Shown here: piece by piece, positions 44,908 through 53,958 of the stretch
Numbering within the stretch: position 1 is the first letter of the stretch
Layout: every line of letters starts with the position of its first letter
Assembly: GCF_000294775.2 (NCBI RefSeq)
Contig: NZ_CP015506.1
Coordinates: forward strand, 967,501-1,031,500
Origin: Cytobacillus oceanisediminis 2691
GTDB taxonomy: Bacteria; Bacillota; Bacilli; Bacillales; Cytobacillaceae
DNA length: 64,000 nucleotides
Reading direction: 5' to 3'
Program-made: the position numbers and the translations under genes
The notes under the pieces: generated by a model
Told to the model about the DNA's origin: nothing
The model's database searches: none
The model's input: the letters and a program-made list of their open reading frames with translations, nothing else

Positions 44908-46029
44908 ATGTTAAAAGAGAATATCTCTCTCAGCCAGCTGCTGACATTGTTGATCAATTTCCTTTTAGGAAGCGCCATTGTTGTCGGAGTAGGCGGGGAT
45001 GCCAAGAAGGATGCCTGGATTGCGATCGCAGCCGCCATAATGATAGGGTTTGGAGTCATGCTATTCTATTACCTCCTAATTAGCCGGGTGCCTGGAAAAA
45101 ATTTTTTCGAGATTATGGAGTTTGGCTTTAAAAGGCCGATTGCAATTATTTTTTCTATTACTTACGTGGTTTATTTCTTATACCTTGCCTGCAGGGTGGT
45201 CCGGGATTTTGGCGAATTGATTGCTTCGGCCATTCTGCCGTCGACGCCGATTGAAATTATCTCGCTGACTATCTGTCTGCTGATGGCCTATATTTTATAT
45301 CTCGGTCTTGAAGTCCTTGGCAGAACCTCGGAAATTTTTACTCCTTATTTATTCGGCTTTTTGTTTCTTTTGACCATCCTATTATTTGCAAGCGGCAATG
45401 CCAATTTATATGAGATTAAGCCTGTGCTCGGAGATGGGCTTAAACCGGTTTTGAATGCGCTATTTCCAACTTTGATCGTGTTCCCTTTCGGAGAGCTTAT
45501 TGCATTTACACTCATTCTTCCAGTTGTAACCAACTTTAAATATTGCCTGCGTGTGTCCATGCTCGGAGTGGGAATTGCAGGTGCGCTTTTATTATTTGCA
45601 ATGTTTCTGATGATTGTCACACTGGGGGCTGATGCTTTGCAGCGTTCCAATTTTCCCATGCTCAGCTCAGCTCGTGAGGTCTCCATCGGCAATTTCATTG
45701 AAAGAATTGATGCACTCGTTGTATTTATTATGATGCTGGGGATTCTGGTAAAGGGTTCTGTGTTCATGTTTGCAGGATTGAAAGGCCTTGAGTACACCTT
45801 CCGCCTTCCTTACCGGTATTTTTCATTGCCTGTAGCCATGATTGTTTCATCCTTTTCTATATTAATATCCGTGAACTTCGGTGATCATTGGCAGGAGGGG
45901 CTTGAGATGGTCCCATACTTTTTGCACTTGCCATTGCAGTTCGGACTGCCATCACTTCTGCTGATCGCGGTTTTATGGAAGCGGCGAAAGAAAAAGGCTA
46001 AACCCGGTGTGAAGGGGATGAAGTTTTGA
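44908..46029 (+). CDS. Germinant receptor B subunit (GerAB family, APC-type permease)
   Basis: Integral membrane protein of 373 residues with about ten spans, in the spore-germination branch of the amino acid permease superfamily; the B subunit forms the ligand-binding site in the inner spore membrane. Recognisable pieces are ISLSQLLTLLINFLLGSAIV at the N-terminus, FFEIMEFGFKRP, and FPFGELIAFTLILP in the sixth to seventh span region. The TGA stop overlaps the TTG start of the A subunit. The order B-A-C differs from the common A-B-C. Confidence 0.93.
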   Translation: MLKENISLSQLLTLLINFLLGSAIVVGVGGDAKKDAWIAIAAAIMIGFGVMLFYYLLISRVPGKNFFEIMEFGFKRPIAIIFSITYVVYFLYLACRVVRDFGELIASAILPSTPIEIISLTICLLMAYILYLGLEVLGRTSEIFTPYLFGFLFLLTILLFASGNANLYEIKPVLGDGLKPVLNALFPTLIVFPFGELIAFTLILPVVTNFKYCLRVSMLGVGIAGALLLFAMFLMIVTLGADALQRSNFPMLSSAREVSIGNFIERIDALVVFIMMLGILVKGSVFMFAGLKGLEYTFRLPYRYFSLPVAMIVSSFSILISVNFGDHWQEGLEMVPYFLHLPLQFGLPSLLLIAVLWKRRKKKAKPGVKGMKF

Positions 46030-47612
46030 GTATTCTTAAATCACTATTAAAAATGCGCAAAAAAGAATATCCTGTTCAGCCTCAGGAAGCTGCAAACACT
46101 GACCCAGATCTTAAAAGCATGAGCCTGGAACAGCTGAAAAACAGAATAAATGCAGAGTTCGGAAGCACGGTTGATTTAAGCATGGATGAGCTGAAAACAG
46201 AAGGGAAAGATGCTTTGCTCATCTACCTTACAACTATGATTGATACAAAGTTATTAAAGGAAACGATTCTTCAATCACTCAGCGGGAAGGAGGATGGCAT
46301 TGAGTTAACAACGGAGGACGATCTGAAATCACTATGCAAGGAGAAATTCGGAGGGGCAGGCTACCAGCTGGTTGAATCGTTCGATAATATCATTACTGCT
46401 CTGCTTTATGGAAACATCATTATCTTTTTTAAAGATATGGAAAAAGCGCTTTCCCTTTCCATGGCTTCAGGTGAAGACCGGTCAGTAACAGAGCCAAGCA
46501 CCCAGACCGTGATAAGGGGTCCAAAGGATGGGTTTGTAGAATCGATTTCAACAAATGTTCGTCTCCTGAGGAGAAGAATTAAGAACAGAAATCTTCGTTT
46601 TGAAAAATTCATCATTGGATCTGAGACTAATACTTCCGTATACATCGGATATATGGAAGGCATATCAAATGAGAAGATCGTCCAGGAAGTCCGCAAAAGG
46701 CTTGGTCAAATCAAAGTGAACGCAATCTTTGAATCTGGAAATATTGAAGAGCTGATTGCAGACAAATCCGCTACACCCTTTCCGCTGGCACTGAATACAG
46801 AGAGGCCTGATGCCGTGGCATCCAATTTGCTTGAAGGGAAAATTGCCATCCTTGTTGATGGGACTCCTTTTGTGCTGGTGGTTCCGGCTGTTCTGGTAGA
46901 TTTCTTTTCCATTGCAGAAGATTATTATCAAAACTTCATGATGGGAAGCTTTTTAAGAATGATCAGGTATTTATCGTTTATGATTGCCTTGATTACGCCA
47001 TCCTTATATGTCGGAATCTTAACCTTTCATCATGAGCTTCTGCCTACACCTCTGCTTCTCGGGATCATTGCACAGCGGGAAGGGGTGCCATTTCCGGCAG
47101 TCATTGAAGTGTTATTGATGGAAGTTACCTTTGAGATTCTGCGTGAAGCCGGTGTTCGAATGCCAAGGGCTGTCGGGCAGACTGTTTCAATTGTTGGCGC
47201 ACTCGTCATCGGACAGGCTGCAGCTGAAGCAGGGATTATATCGAATATAATGGTCATCATTGTTGCCATTACAGCCATTGCCAATTTTGTATCACCCACT
47301 TATAGTTTTGCTGCAGCAGCAAGGCTGTTAAGATTCCTGCTGATCATTGTATCGGCTTTCCTGGGCCTGTATGGGGTCCTAATAGTACTTGTTTTTATTG
47401 TCGCCCATTTAAGCTCACTCAGATCCTTTGGCGTTCCGTATCTTTCACCGGTTGCTCCATTTATCATCGAGCAGCAGAAAGATGTCTTTTTCCGATTCCC
47501 GGTTTGGAGCATGAGGAAGCGGCCAGCTTATCTAAAGTCACAGAATCCTGAAAAGTTTCCAAAGACCGGGTCGCCTTCTCCTCCTCCAATGGAAGGAGAG
47601 CAGTCCAATTGA
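46026..47612 (+). CDS. Germinant receptor A subunit (GerAA family)
   Basis: Protein of 528 residues with a hydrophilic N-terminal half (about 1-290) and a C-terminal membrane domain of four to five spans, as in GerAA. Hallmarks are KDGFVESISTNVRLLRRRI (about 160), VDGTPFVLVVPA (about 280), and FPAVIEVLLMEVTFEILREA with the following GVRMPRAVGQTVSIVGALV. It starts at TTG inside the B-subunit stop (TTGA), after GAAGGGG. The C-terminal tail is Pro-rich. Confidence 0.94.
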   Translation: MSILKSLLKMRKKEYPVQPQEAANTDPDLKSMSLEQLKNRINAEFGSTVDLSMDELKTEGKDALLIYLTTMIDTKLLKETILQSLSGKEDGIELTTEDDLKSLCKEKFGGAGYQLVESFDNIITALLYGNIIIFFKDMEKALSLSMASGEDRSVTEPSTQTVIRGPKDGFVESISTNVRLLRRRIKNRNLRFEKFIIGSETNTSVYIGYMEGISNEKIVQEVRKRLGQIKVNAIFESGNIEELIADKSATPFPLALNTERPDAVASNLLEGKIAILVDGTPFVLVVPAVLVDFFSIAEDYYQNFMMGSFLRMIRYLSFMIALITPSLYVGILTFHHELLPTPLLLGIIAQREGVPFPAVIEVLLMEVTFEILREAGVRMPRAVGQTVSIVGALVIGQAAAEAGIISNIMVIIVAITAIANFVSPTYSFAAAARLLRFLLIIVSAFLGLYGVLIVLVFIVAHLSSLRSFGVPYLSPVAPFIIEQQKDVFFRFPVWSMRKRPAYLKSQNPEKFPKTGSPSPPPMEGEQSN

Positions 47613-48802
47613 GAAAATATGGTGTGATGTTTGCCGTTATTTTGACGGCTATTCTGCTTTCAGGATGCTGGGATCAGAGAGAGCTGAGTGAAATAACTGT
47701 TGTAACAGGAATGGCTGTGGATAAGGGCGAGAACGATAAGTATATCCTGACTGTAGAAGGCATAAATGCGACAGAATTGAATAACCGCACCGCCAGCGGA
47801 AATGCGCCATCTATTGTTTATTCTGCTGAAGGAAACACTCTGGCAGAACTGACCTATAGAGTGAATGAAGGGATATCCAGGCATTTGATCTATTCCCACA
47901 TGCGCACTTTGGTTATTGGGGAGGAACTTGCTAAAGAAGGCATTATTGACTTTATTGATTTTCTGGAGAGAAACCGGGAAATCCGGGATGATTTTAATAT
48001 ATTGATTGCAAGGGGGGGGAAGGGATCCGATGTATTAAAAGTGACGTATCAATTTCAGAAATCTACTTCTTTAAAATTGCACACTCAGCTGGACACCATG
48101 ATGAAGGATTGGGGGGGAGACCCAGGAGTGAGGATGAATGATGTCATTACAGCCTGGACCGCACCGGGACGTCAGCCTGTAATGGCCGCTGTCAGGATTA
48201 AGGGTGACCCGGAAGCTGGCGCGAGTGCGGAAAATATGATGAAGGTCACCCCGGATGCGCTTGTGGTCCTGGACTCACTGGCTATATTCAAAGGTGATAA
48301 GCTCGAAGGATTTCTGACACTGGAGGATTCAAGAAATTACTTATGGATTCAGAATAAAATCAATAAAACATCCATTACCGTAAAATGCAGTGAAAGCGAG
48401 TATATGGGGCTTAGAGTATATGATACAAGGACAAAGATTAAAGGGAAACTCGAAAATGGGAAAGCAAAGATTAATGTAAAAATCAGAGCAGAGGCATATA
48501 TTGATGGAACTCATTGCAACAATCAGCTTGATAAAGCAAAGACATATAAAGAAAGTGGAGAAACTGCCCAAAAACAGATTAATGAAATGGTCACAAAAAC
48601 GATTGAGAAGGTTCAGCAGGAATATGGCACCGATATTTTTGGCTTTGGTGAAGATGTGCTTAGACAGGATTATCAGAATTTCAAAGAAGTCCAGAAAAAC
48701 TGGGACGAAAAATTTGCTGATGCTGATATAAATGTAGACACAACTTTAATCATTCGGCGAACAGGCATCAGGACTAAAAGCTTTCTGAAGGAAGTAAAAT
48801 AG
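47609..48802 (+). CDS. Germinant receptor C subunit, Ger(x)C lipoprotein
   Basis: Lipoprotein of 397 residues. The signal peptide has a lipobox LLSGC with Cys20, followed by the family motif WDQRELSEI and VTGMAVDKGE. The Ger(x)C N-domain has the conserved ISRHLIYSHMRTLVIGEELA, and the C-terminal domain ends in VDTTLIIRRTG. It begins at TTG overlapping the A-subunit stop, behind AAGGAGAG. It completes a three-subunit receptor expected to be expressed in the forespore; I could not find a convincing SigG promoter by eye. Confidence 0.94.
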   Translation: MRKYGVMFAVILTAILLSGCWDQRELSEITVVTGMAVDKGENDKYILTVEGINATELNNRTASGNAPSIVYSAEGNTLAELTYRVNEGISRHLIYSHMRTLVIGEELAKEGIIDFIDFLERNREIRDDFNILIARGGKGSDVLKVTYQFQKSTSLKLHTQLDTMMKDWGGDPGVRMNDVITAWTAPGRQPVMAAVRIKGDPEAGASAENMMKVTPDALVVLDSLAIFKGDKLEGFLTLEDSRNYLWIQNKINKTSITVKCSESEYMGLRVYDTRTKIKGKLENGKAKINVKIRAEAYIDGTHCNNQLDKAKTYKESGETAQKQINEMVTKTIEKVQQEYGTDIFGFGEDVLRQDYQNFKEVQKNWDEKFADADINVDTTLIIRRTGIRTKSFLKEVK

Positions 48803-48817
48803 AGATTCTTTCCTTCA

Positions 48818-48896
48818 TTGACGCATAAAAGCTGTATTGATATAATTTTTCTATAATTCAGCTAATTTTTGAAGGTCTGGGCATTGTCCAGCCCTT
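48818..48896 (+). promoter_or_regulatory. Strong sigma-A promoter and leader hairpin of the trans-sulfuration gene
   Basis: TTGACG and a perfect TATAAT with a 17-base spacer at 48818-48846. The transcript leader of about 70 bases contains AAGGTCTGG-GCATTGT-CCAGCCCTT (48872-48896) followed by ATTTCTTTT, a possible weak terminator or attenuator. No S-box or T-box is present. Confidence 0.65.
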
Positions 48897-48921
48897 ATTT
48901 CTTTTAAAGGGGAAAGGCCAA

Positions 48922-50058
48922 ATGAAATTCGAGACTTCTGTTCTGCACTTGAAAAATAAGAGCAAACGCAAGATTAAAAGTAAAGTAACACCGATCTATC
49001 AAACTTCCGCCTTCGCATTCAATGATCTGGATGAGCTGGAGGGATTTTATCAGGGAAACGGCAATTATCTTTATTCCCGGGTCGGCAATCCGAATACGGA
49101 TGAGCTTGGTGAATTAATTGCCACTCTGGAAGGAGCACCGGCCGGGACGGCTGCCTCATCCGGTCTATCCGCCATTCTGGCGGGAGTGCTTGCTGTAGTC
49201 AAAAGCGGCGACCATATTGTGGCAGCGGATGACCTGTACGGCGGCAGCTTCCATTTAATCAAGGAAGAGCTGACACAGCTCGGTATAGAAGTAACCGTTG
49301 TTCCTTTTTCTGATGCTGCGCAGGTGGAGGAAGCCATACAGGAGAATACAAAGCTTCTTTATTCTGAATCCATCACAAATCCTTTATTGCGGGTGGAAAA
49401 CCTTGAAGAAGTCGTCCGCCTGGCGAAGAAGCATAATCTCGTTACCCTGATCGATAATACATTTGCCACTCCATATCATTGTCAGCCTTATTTGATAGGC
49501 ATTGATTTAGTCGTCCACAGTGCAACCAAATATCTAGGCGGGCATAGCGATATTACAGCAGGTGTCCTGGCTGGAGATGAAGAGCTGATCGGAAGAGCAC
49601 GCGGAAAAATTGTAAACCTCGGGGTTAATTTAAGTCCGTTTGAAGCCTGGCTGACATGCAGGGGAGCGAAAACTCTGGCTCTCAGAATGAAGCAGCAGTC
49701 AGCAAATGCCGGAAGAGTGGCAAGGGCATTAAGGCAAAATCAAGAAATAAAAAATGTCTATTATCCTTTTCAGCATGGTGAAGAAGGATTCGGCGCCATT
49801 GTTACGATTGAATTGGCTGACAGTGCTGATGTGAATGAGTTTTTTAAAGAGCTGGGGTGGATTAAAATTGTGCCGACACTTGCGGGTGTTGAAACGTCCG
49901 TATCCCATCCGCTGACCACATCGCACAGGGCACTGCCTCCTGAAGTATGCAGGGAACTTGGCATTACTAAGCAGGTGGTCCGGATATCCATCGGAATTGA
50001 ACATGCGGATGATATTATTGCGCAGCTGAATAAGGCTATTATTCGGAGTCTGGGATGA
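48922..50058 (+). CDS. Cys/Met metabolism PLP-dependent enzyme (trans-sulfuration family)
   Basis: Fold-type I PLP enzyme of 378 residues, member of the cystathionine synthase/lyase and O-acetylhomoserine sulfhydrylase group. Diagnostic segments are YSRVGNPNTDELGELIATLEG (phosphate and PLP Tyr/Arg region), the active-site Lys203 in VVHSATKYLGGHSD, DNTFATPYHCQP, and the C-terminal VETSVSHPLTTSHRALPPE with RISIGIEHADDI. The reaction (gamma-synthase, gamma-lyase or sulfhydrylase) cannot be fixed. The N-terminal Lys-rich run KNKSKRKIKSK is unusual. It has its own strong promoter. Confidence 0.9.
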   Translation: MKFETSVLHLKNKSKRKIKSKVTPIYQTSAFAFNDLDELEGFYQGNGNYLYSRVGNPNTDELGELIATLEGAPAGTAASSGLSAILAGVLAVVKSGDHIVAADDLYGGSFHLIKEELTQLGIEVTVVPFSDAAQVEEAIQENTKLLYSESITNPLLRVENLEEVVRLAKKHNLVTLIDNTFATPYHCQPYLIGIDLVVHSATKYLGGHSDITAGVLAGDEELIGRARGKIVNLGVNLSPFEAWLTCRGAKTLALRMKQQSANAGRVARALRQNQEIKNVYYPFQHGEEGFGAIVTIELADSADVNEFFKELGWIKIVPTLAGVETSVSHPLTTSHRALPPEVCRELGITKQVVRISIGIEHADDIIAQLNKAIIRSLG

Positions 50059-50100
50059 CTATTAGATGCTCTCAAGCTGGTCAAACAGCCAATGCTTCAA

Positions 50101-50553
50101 TTAAACCAACAAGGTAACAGTTAAGACGAAGTTTTTCAGGCTGAATGTCAATTTGCCATCCTTGGGCAGAACAATGCCCATTGAAACCAAGTACCAGAAC
50201 CACTTCTTATTGGTCAATCTATTCGGGTTGGAGAATTGCCCTTGCTGTATCTTTTTATTTTCATGACGGGCCCAAAGTAGCACAACGATGATATCCAGGC
50301 AAGAGCCAATGGAAATGGCTGTGATCACAAAGGTATTGGATGGCTGCCATTTCCCTTCATTCTCAGCTGCTTTCATTTCCTGTTTGTTCTTCTGAATCTG
50401 GAGTTCTTTTGAAAAAGCAGAAGAAATTTCTGAAGTCTGTTCTTTTTGAAAAGAAGGTTTAAGGGTGACAGCCGCAAAAATTAAACAGCATAATAACGCA
50501 AAATAAATAATAAAAAACATAAAAGTTTGCTTGCTGGAATAGTTCTTTCTCAT
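50101..50553 (-). CDS. Hypothetical membrane protein, 150 aa
   Basis: No family recognised. Two clear hydrophobic helices: residues about 10-30 (TFMFFIIYFALLCCLIFAAV) and about 75-95 (ITAISIGSCLDIIVVLLW), with a charged 40-residue segment between them and a basic tail. The C-terminal end (SLKNFVLTVTLLV) may be a third short helix. A strong ribosome site AAAGGGAGG precedes the ATG. Confidence 0.7.
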   Translation of the reverse strand: MRKNYSSKQTFMFFIIYFALLCCLIFAAVTLKPSFQKEQTSEISSAFSKELQIQKNKQEMKAAENEGKWQPSNTFVITAISIGSCLDIIVVLLWARHENKKIQQGQFSNPNRLTNKKWFWYLVSMGIVLPKDGKLTFSLKNFVLTVTLLV

Positions 50554-50722
50554 TTGGAAAAACCTCCCTTTAATTTCAACATTTCCAACATCAAAATATT
50601 GGAAACTACTGTTGCGAAATATTGAACAATTGTAAAAAAATTCAAGGTGGCAGTTTTCAGGAATGAAGTGATTCCTTCCATTAAATACTAAGGATACAGT
50701 ATTTTAGGAAGGAGCTGACACT

Positions 50723-51532
50723 ATGCCTGAACTTCCGGAAATGGAAACCTACAGAAGGCTGTTAACGGAGCAGCTGGCCCGTAAAGTCATTACTGATGTA
50801 GAAGTAAATCGGGAAAAGTCCATCAACATCCAGCCTGCCCAATTTAAAAGTCAGCTGATAAATGCACAAATAATCGAAATCACCCGAAGGGCTAAACATC
50901 TTATTTTCAAGCTGAGTTCCGGTAAAAATCTATTGCTGCACCTGATGCTGGGCGGCTGGATGTATATTGGCAATGAAGCGGACAATCCTGACCGCACGAA
51001 ACAGGTTATTATTTCTTTTGGAGATAAAAAGCTCTATTTTATTGGACTAAGACTTGGCTATCTGCACTTGCTGACAGACACAGAGGTGGAAAAGGAGCTT
51101 TCAGATCTTGGGCCGGAGCCTCTGGGTCAAACGCTGGGATATCCGGCTTTCCGCGAACTGATCGGAAGCAGAAGAGGCATGCTGAAAACGACATTCATCA
51201 ATCAGCAGTTTCTTTCGGGAATCGGCAACTGCTACAGCGATGAAATCTGTTTTGAGGCTGGGCTGCTGCCTATGAGAAAAGCAGATGAATTGGATGAGGA
51301 TGAAATAAAAATCCTGTATCAGTCCATGAAGGGCGTATTAACCCGGGCCATTCAGTTTGGGGGCTATATGGAAGAGCCTTTGTTTAAAGGAGATGCCAAA
51401 ACCGGGGGATATAATGAGCAGTGCAGAGTGTATGACAGAGAAGGAGAACCCTGCCTCCGCTGCAGCAGCCCTTTAGTGAAAGAAGAAATATCTTCCCGGA
51501 AAACATTCTACTGCGCAAATTGCCAAAACTAA
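50723..51532 (+). CDS. Fpg/Nei-family DNA glycosylase
   Basis: Base-excision repair glycosylase/AP lyase of 269 residues. The mature N-terminus PELPEMETYRR supplies the catalytic Pro and Glu. The beta-sandwich domain, the H2TH region (FINQQFLSGIGNCYSDEICFEAGL) and the C-terminal zinc finger (CLRCSSPLV ... FYCANC) are complete, with Arg in SSRKTFY at the DNA-intercalation site. It differs from standard MutM (GVGNIYVDE, GRTTY), so it is likely a second Fpg/Nei paralogue and not the polA-linked mutM. AGGAAGGAG precedes the ATG. Confidence 0.88.
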   Translation: MPELPEMETYRRLLTEQLARKVITDVEVNREKSINIQPAQFKSQLINAQIIEITRRAKHLIFKLSSGKNLLLHLMLGGWMYIGNEADNPDRTKQVIISFGDKKLYFIGLRLGYLHLLTDTEVEKELSDLGPEPLGQTLGYPAFRELIGSRRGMLKTTFINQQFLSGIGNCYSDEICFEAGLLPMRKADELDEDEIKILYQSMKGVLTRAIQFGGYMEEPLFKGDAKTGGYNEQCRVYDREGEPCLRCSSPLVKEEISSRKTFYCANCQN

Positions 51533-51533
51533 G

Positions 51534-51563
51534 AAAGAGGCTGCACATACTGCAGCCTCTTTT
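51534..51563. terminator. Bidirectional intrinsic terminator
   Basis: AAAGAGGCTGCA-CATAC-TGCAGCCTCTTT perfect 12-bp hairpin between the glycosylase gene and the convergent 47-aa ORF. Confidence 0.9.
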
Positions 51564-51565
51564 CT

Positions 51566-51709
51566 CTACTCTTCCGGATCACTCTGAATCCTATCAACTG
51601 TCGTGGAATCACTGGAATCCATTGCACCCTTTAAAAAATGGACAAGCATAAATCCGGCCAGTCCCAATGAAACCATAAAACCGATTGTAATTGCCCACAT
51701 TAGAGCCAT
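51566..51709 (-). CDS. Small single-TM protein, 47 aa
   Basis: Reading frame starting ALMWAITIGFMV after the initiator Met. A membrane helix covers about residues 3-25, and a short acidic tail ends SDPEE. GGGAGG lies eight bases before the ATG, and the shared terminator sits three bases beyond the stop; both support expression. Function unknown. Small single-span proteins of this type are common in Bacillaceae and often act on a membrane partner. Confidence 0.72.
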   Translation of the reverse strand: MALMWAITIGFMVSLGLAGFMLVHFLKGAMDSSDSTTVDRIQSDPEE

Positions 51710-51755
51710 CCTTTAACCTCCCTATTTTTAAAAGATAGAATTTTGAACGCCGATA

Positions 51756-51985
51756 ACTGTCCAGCGCAAGCAGCCGCCTGCCCACCCGATGCTGCAAGAT
51801 GTCTTGTTGCGGCTCATGGGGAGTCTCAGATCTATGCCTTTACTATCAGAAGGATGAACGCCTTCTTACAGGAACCGTCTTATGCCTGAGGCCCGCAGGA
51901 CAGGGAAGGCTTCGAAAGCATAAACATCGCACGACCGAAAGCGAGTCTGCATTCCTTTGTGGGCAAGGCGCTTCCGCTTTTCTGA
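51756..51985. repeat. GC-rich intergenic repeat, long composite version
   Basis: Its ends match the short copy at 12818: CTGTCCAGCGC at the left and GGGCAAGGCGCTTCCGCTTTTCTGA at the right (12 to 20 of its bases are shared with GGGCAAGGCTCTTTCGCTTTTCTTA). The interior of about 200 bases includes an inner hairpin GCTGCAAGA / TCTTGTTGCGGC. Reading frames through it lack ribosome sites. It occupies most of the 433-base gap before the RraA-like gene; the remaining 51986-52142 shows nothing else I can name. Confidence 0.6.
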
Positions 51986-52142
51986 ACCAAGAGCGTTTCC
52001 TTACTAAAAGGTATATGCCTGAAATCTTCAATCTTTCCCTTTCGATTATTAAAAAAGGAAGGGAACAGGGTGCTGCATATCGAAGTAAAGAAGATGGCAT
52101 AAAGTGTTTTACAGCCAAAAGCGCTAAAGGAGGGGATCTCTT

Positions 52143-52622
52143 TTGGATTTCAAAACGGCCGATTTATGTGATGACCACAGCAAAGAACTGCTCATTTGTC
52201 AGCAGGAGTTTAAATCTTATGGGCAAAAAAGAAAGTTTTCCGGTCCCATTTCAACGGTTAGAGTGTTTGAAGATAACGTGCTGGTAGTAGAGGCACTGGA
52301 GTCCATTCCAGAGGGAAGTGTGCTGGTGGTGGATGGCGGCGGATCAAAAAGATGCGCCTTAATGGGTGACAGGCTTGGTGAAATTGCTCAATCGAGAAAG
52401 CTTGCCGGTGTGATCATTTATGGGTGCGTCCGGGATACAGTAGAGCTCGGAAGCCTTGATACAGGCATCCTCGCACTAGGCAGCAATCCTTTAAAAAGCC
52501 GAAAAGAAGGAAAAGGGGATCGAAACATCCCGGTTACGTTCGGAGGGATTGACTGGAAGCCGGGAGAATATGTCTATGCAGATGAAGATGGCGTGATTGT
52601 CTCATCAAAAGCCCTCATATAA
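52143..52622 (+). CDS. RraA-family protein (putative HMG/CHA aldolase-like)
   Basis: Protein of 159 residues. The RraA fold signatures are [25 protein letters not shown] and [11 protein letters not shown], with the Arg-Asp pair that binds metal and pyruvate in class II HMG/CHA aldolases. The N-terminal TADLCDD is also conserved. In E. coli RraA inhibits RNase E, but Bacilli lack canonical RNase E, so an aldolase-like or unknown role is more likely. The start is TTG 52143, nine bases after AAAGGAGG. Confidence 0.88.
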   Translation: MDFKTADLCDDHSKELLICQQEFKSYGQKRKFSGPISTVRVFEDNVLVVEALESIPEGSVLVVDGGGSKRCALMGDRLGEIAQSRKLAGVIIYGCVRDTVELGSLDTGILALGSNPLKSRKEGKGDRNIPVTFGGIDWKPGEYVYADEDGVIVSSKALI

Positions 52623-52628
52623 AGCTGA

Positions 52629-52657
52629 ACACCCGCTGAAAAGCGGGTGTTTCCTTT
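52629..52657 (+). terminator. Intrinsic terminator of the RraA-like gene
   Basis: ACACCCGCT-GAAA-AGCGGGTGT followed by TTCCTTTT. Confidence 0.82.
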
Positions 52658-52709
52658 TATAGCACTTTCCTGCTTAACACAGAATACCGTATTAAGAGGG
52701 GGTGCACAT

Positions 52710-52967
52710 ATGTTTATAATATTTATACTATTTTGGGCAGCCGGCATTTATCTTTTGTTCCGCAGCAGGAATGAGGAAGAAGAGCATTTGATCCTGAAAC
52801 TGATTGGTTATTATCTGTTAGGCACATTTACTTTTAGCATTAATGGCATGGTATTGCCAGTTGGTTTTATAATCAGTTTATTCCTAAAGCCCCGGCAAAA
52901 TAGAAGCGTGAAGCGCGGCTCTGCGATCTTCGGGCTGGCAATAATGGTCATCAGCCTTTTTTTATAG
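52710..52967 (+). CDS. Small membrane protein, 85 aa
   Basis: Unknown family. Three hydrophobic helices can be seen, at about residues 2-17, 31-58 and 71-85, with charged loops (RSRNEEEEH, KPRQNRSVKRG). The ATG at 52710 follows GGGGGTG; a longer frame from 52647 has no ribosome site and overlaps the preceding terminator. Confidence 0.65.
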   Translation: MFIIFILFWAAGIYLLFRSRNEEEEHLILKLIGYYLLGTFTFSINGMVLPVGFIISLFLKPRQNRSVKRGSAIFGLAIMVISLFL

Positions 52968-53022
52968 ATGACATTAAATTTGTCAGATTTGGATGCCTGC
53001 CTGAATGCAGCTGACAAAGCTA

Positions 53023-53958
53023 TCAGTTCTCTAAAACTGCTTCCTTTTCAATGCTGATTTCTTCCGGCAGCATTGTTGAAGCTTCCGGGACCCTTCGGGG
53101 CTCATAGTCAATTTCATCAGAGGAGTATACTCTGATTACCACTTGGCCATGCATAGCTTGTGCCCGAATGAGCAGGGGAGAACTGTAACGGTTTTTAAAG
53201 GTGAAATCTGGGCCATACCAGCTTACCGTTGCATCCCGGCCAGGCGGTACATAGGGAACCTTTTTGCTGTGGGAATAACGCTCGATCACTTTGACACCTG
53301 CCCGGTCAACTGCGTTGAACAGAGTGGAGGATACCTGGCAGATCCCGCCCCCGATATCTTCTGACAGTTCTCCTCTAACGATGACCGGAGCACGCTGATA
53401 GCCTTTCCCCGCCGTTCTTTTGCCGACAGCACGGTTAAAAGAAAATACTTCATTCGGAAAAACAACATAATTATCAAGGGCTTCGGCTGCAAGCTGAATA
53501 TTATGGGAGCGTGAGGTGTTATTCGGATTAAAATACGTAACGTACTGGCCGATCATTTTAACTCGGATATGGGAGATAAGATCACGATCCACTCTCGGGT
53601 ATACGGGGAGCGTTGGGATCTCAATTCTGGCTGGCCCGTTATTATAAAAATATGTATAAAAAATATCTGTGAATGCTTTGCGGTGCAGTATTTTTCCAGG
53701 CTTCTCAGCAACGATGCGTCCGCTTTCGCCTATGTACGCGTTCCTAGGCGGAATATACGTCTGGCGATTTAATTTTTCCAGTAGCTGAGTGAACCGTTCA
53801 CCGTCCACTAGCGGAAGCCCGGGAAAAGGCATTTCATATTCCGTCCTGTTGACTCTCGCAATGGATTTGCCGTCATTTTCAATGGATAAGTCATCAGGAA
53901 GACTGGCAGTTTGTGTTTGTGTTAATAGCATGATCCCCAATACCCATGAGAATTTCAT
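53023..53958 (-). CDS. VanW family protein
   Basis: Protein of 311 residues with a short N-terminal hydrophobic leader (FSWVLGIMLL), so probably exported. The VanW domain (about 135-265) carries SHNIQLAAEALDNYVVFPNEVFSFN, the GKRTAGKGYQRAPVIVRGE stretch and GGGICQVSSTLFNA with its conserved Cys. VanW occurs with vancomycin-resistance clusters but most copies, including YoaR of B. subtilis, have no known function. GGAGGTG lies ten bases before the ATG. Confidence 0.88.
   Translation of the reverse strand: MKFSWVLGIMLLTQTQTASLPDDLSIENDGKSIARVNRTEYEMPFPGLPLVDGERFTQLLEKLNRQTYIPPRNAYIGESGRIVAEKPGKILHRKAFTDIFYTYFYNNGPARIEIPTLPVYPRVDRDLISHIRVKMIGQYVTYFNPNNTSRSHNIQLAAEALDNYVVFPNEVFSFNRAVGKRTAGKGYQRAPVIVRGELSEDIGGGICQVSSTLFNAVDRAGVKVIERYSHSKKVPYVPPGRDATVSWYGPDFTFKNRYSSPLLIRAQAMHGQVVIRVYSSDEIDYEPRRVPEASTMLPEEISIEKEAVLEN

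Noticed and set aside
51799..52287. 162-codon reading frame overlapping the repeat at 51756 and the RraA-like gene
   Set aside because: It has no ribosome site, its product is low in family-like features, and it covers the intergenic repeat and then runs out of frame through the well-supported RraA-like gene.
52143..52622. Regulator of RNase E activity as the function of the RraA-like gene
   Set aside because: Canonical RNase E is absent from Bacilli, so the name would mislead; an aldolase-like fold is the safer call.
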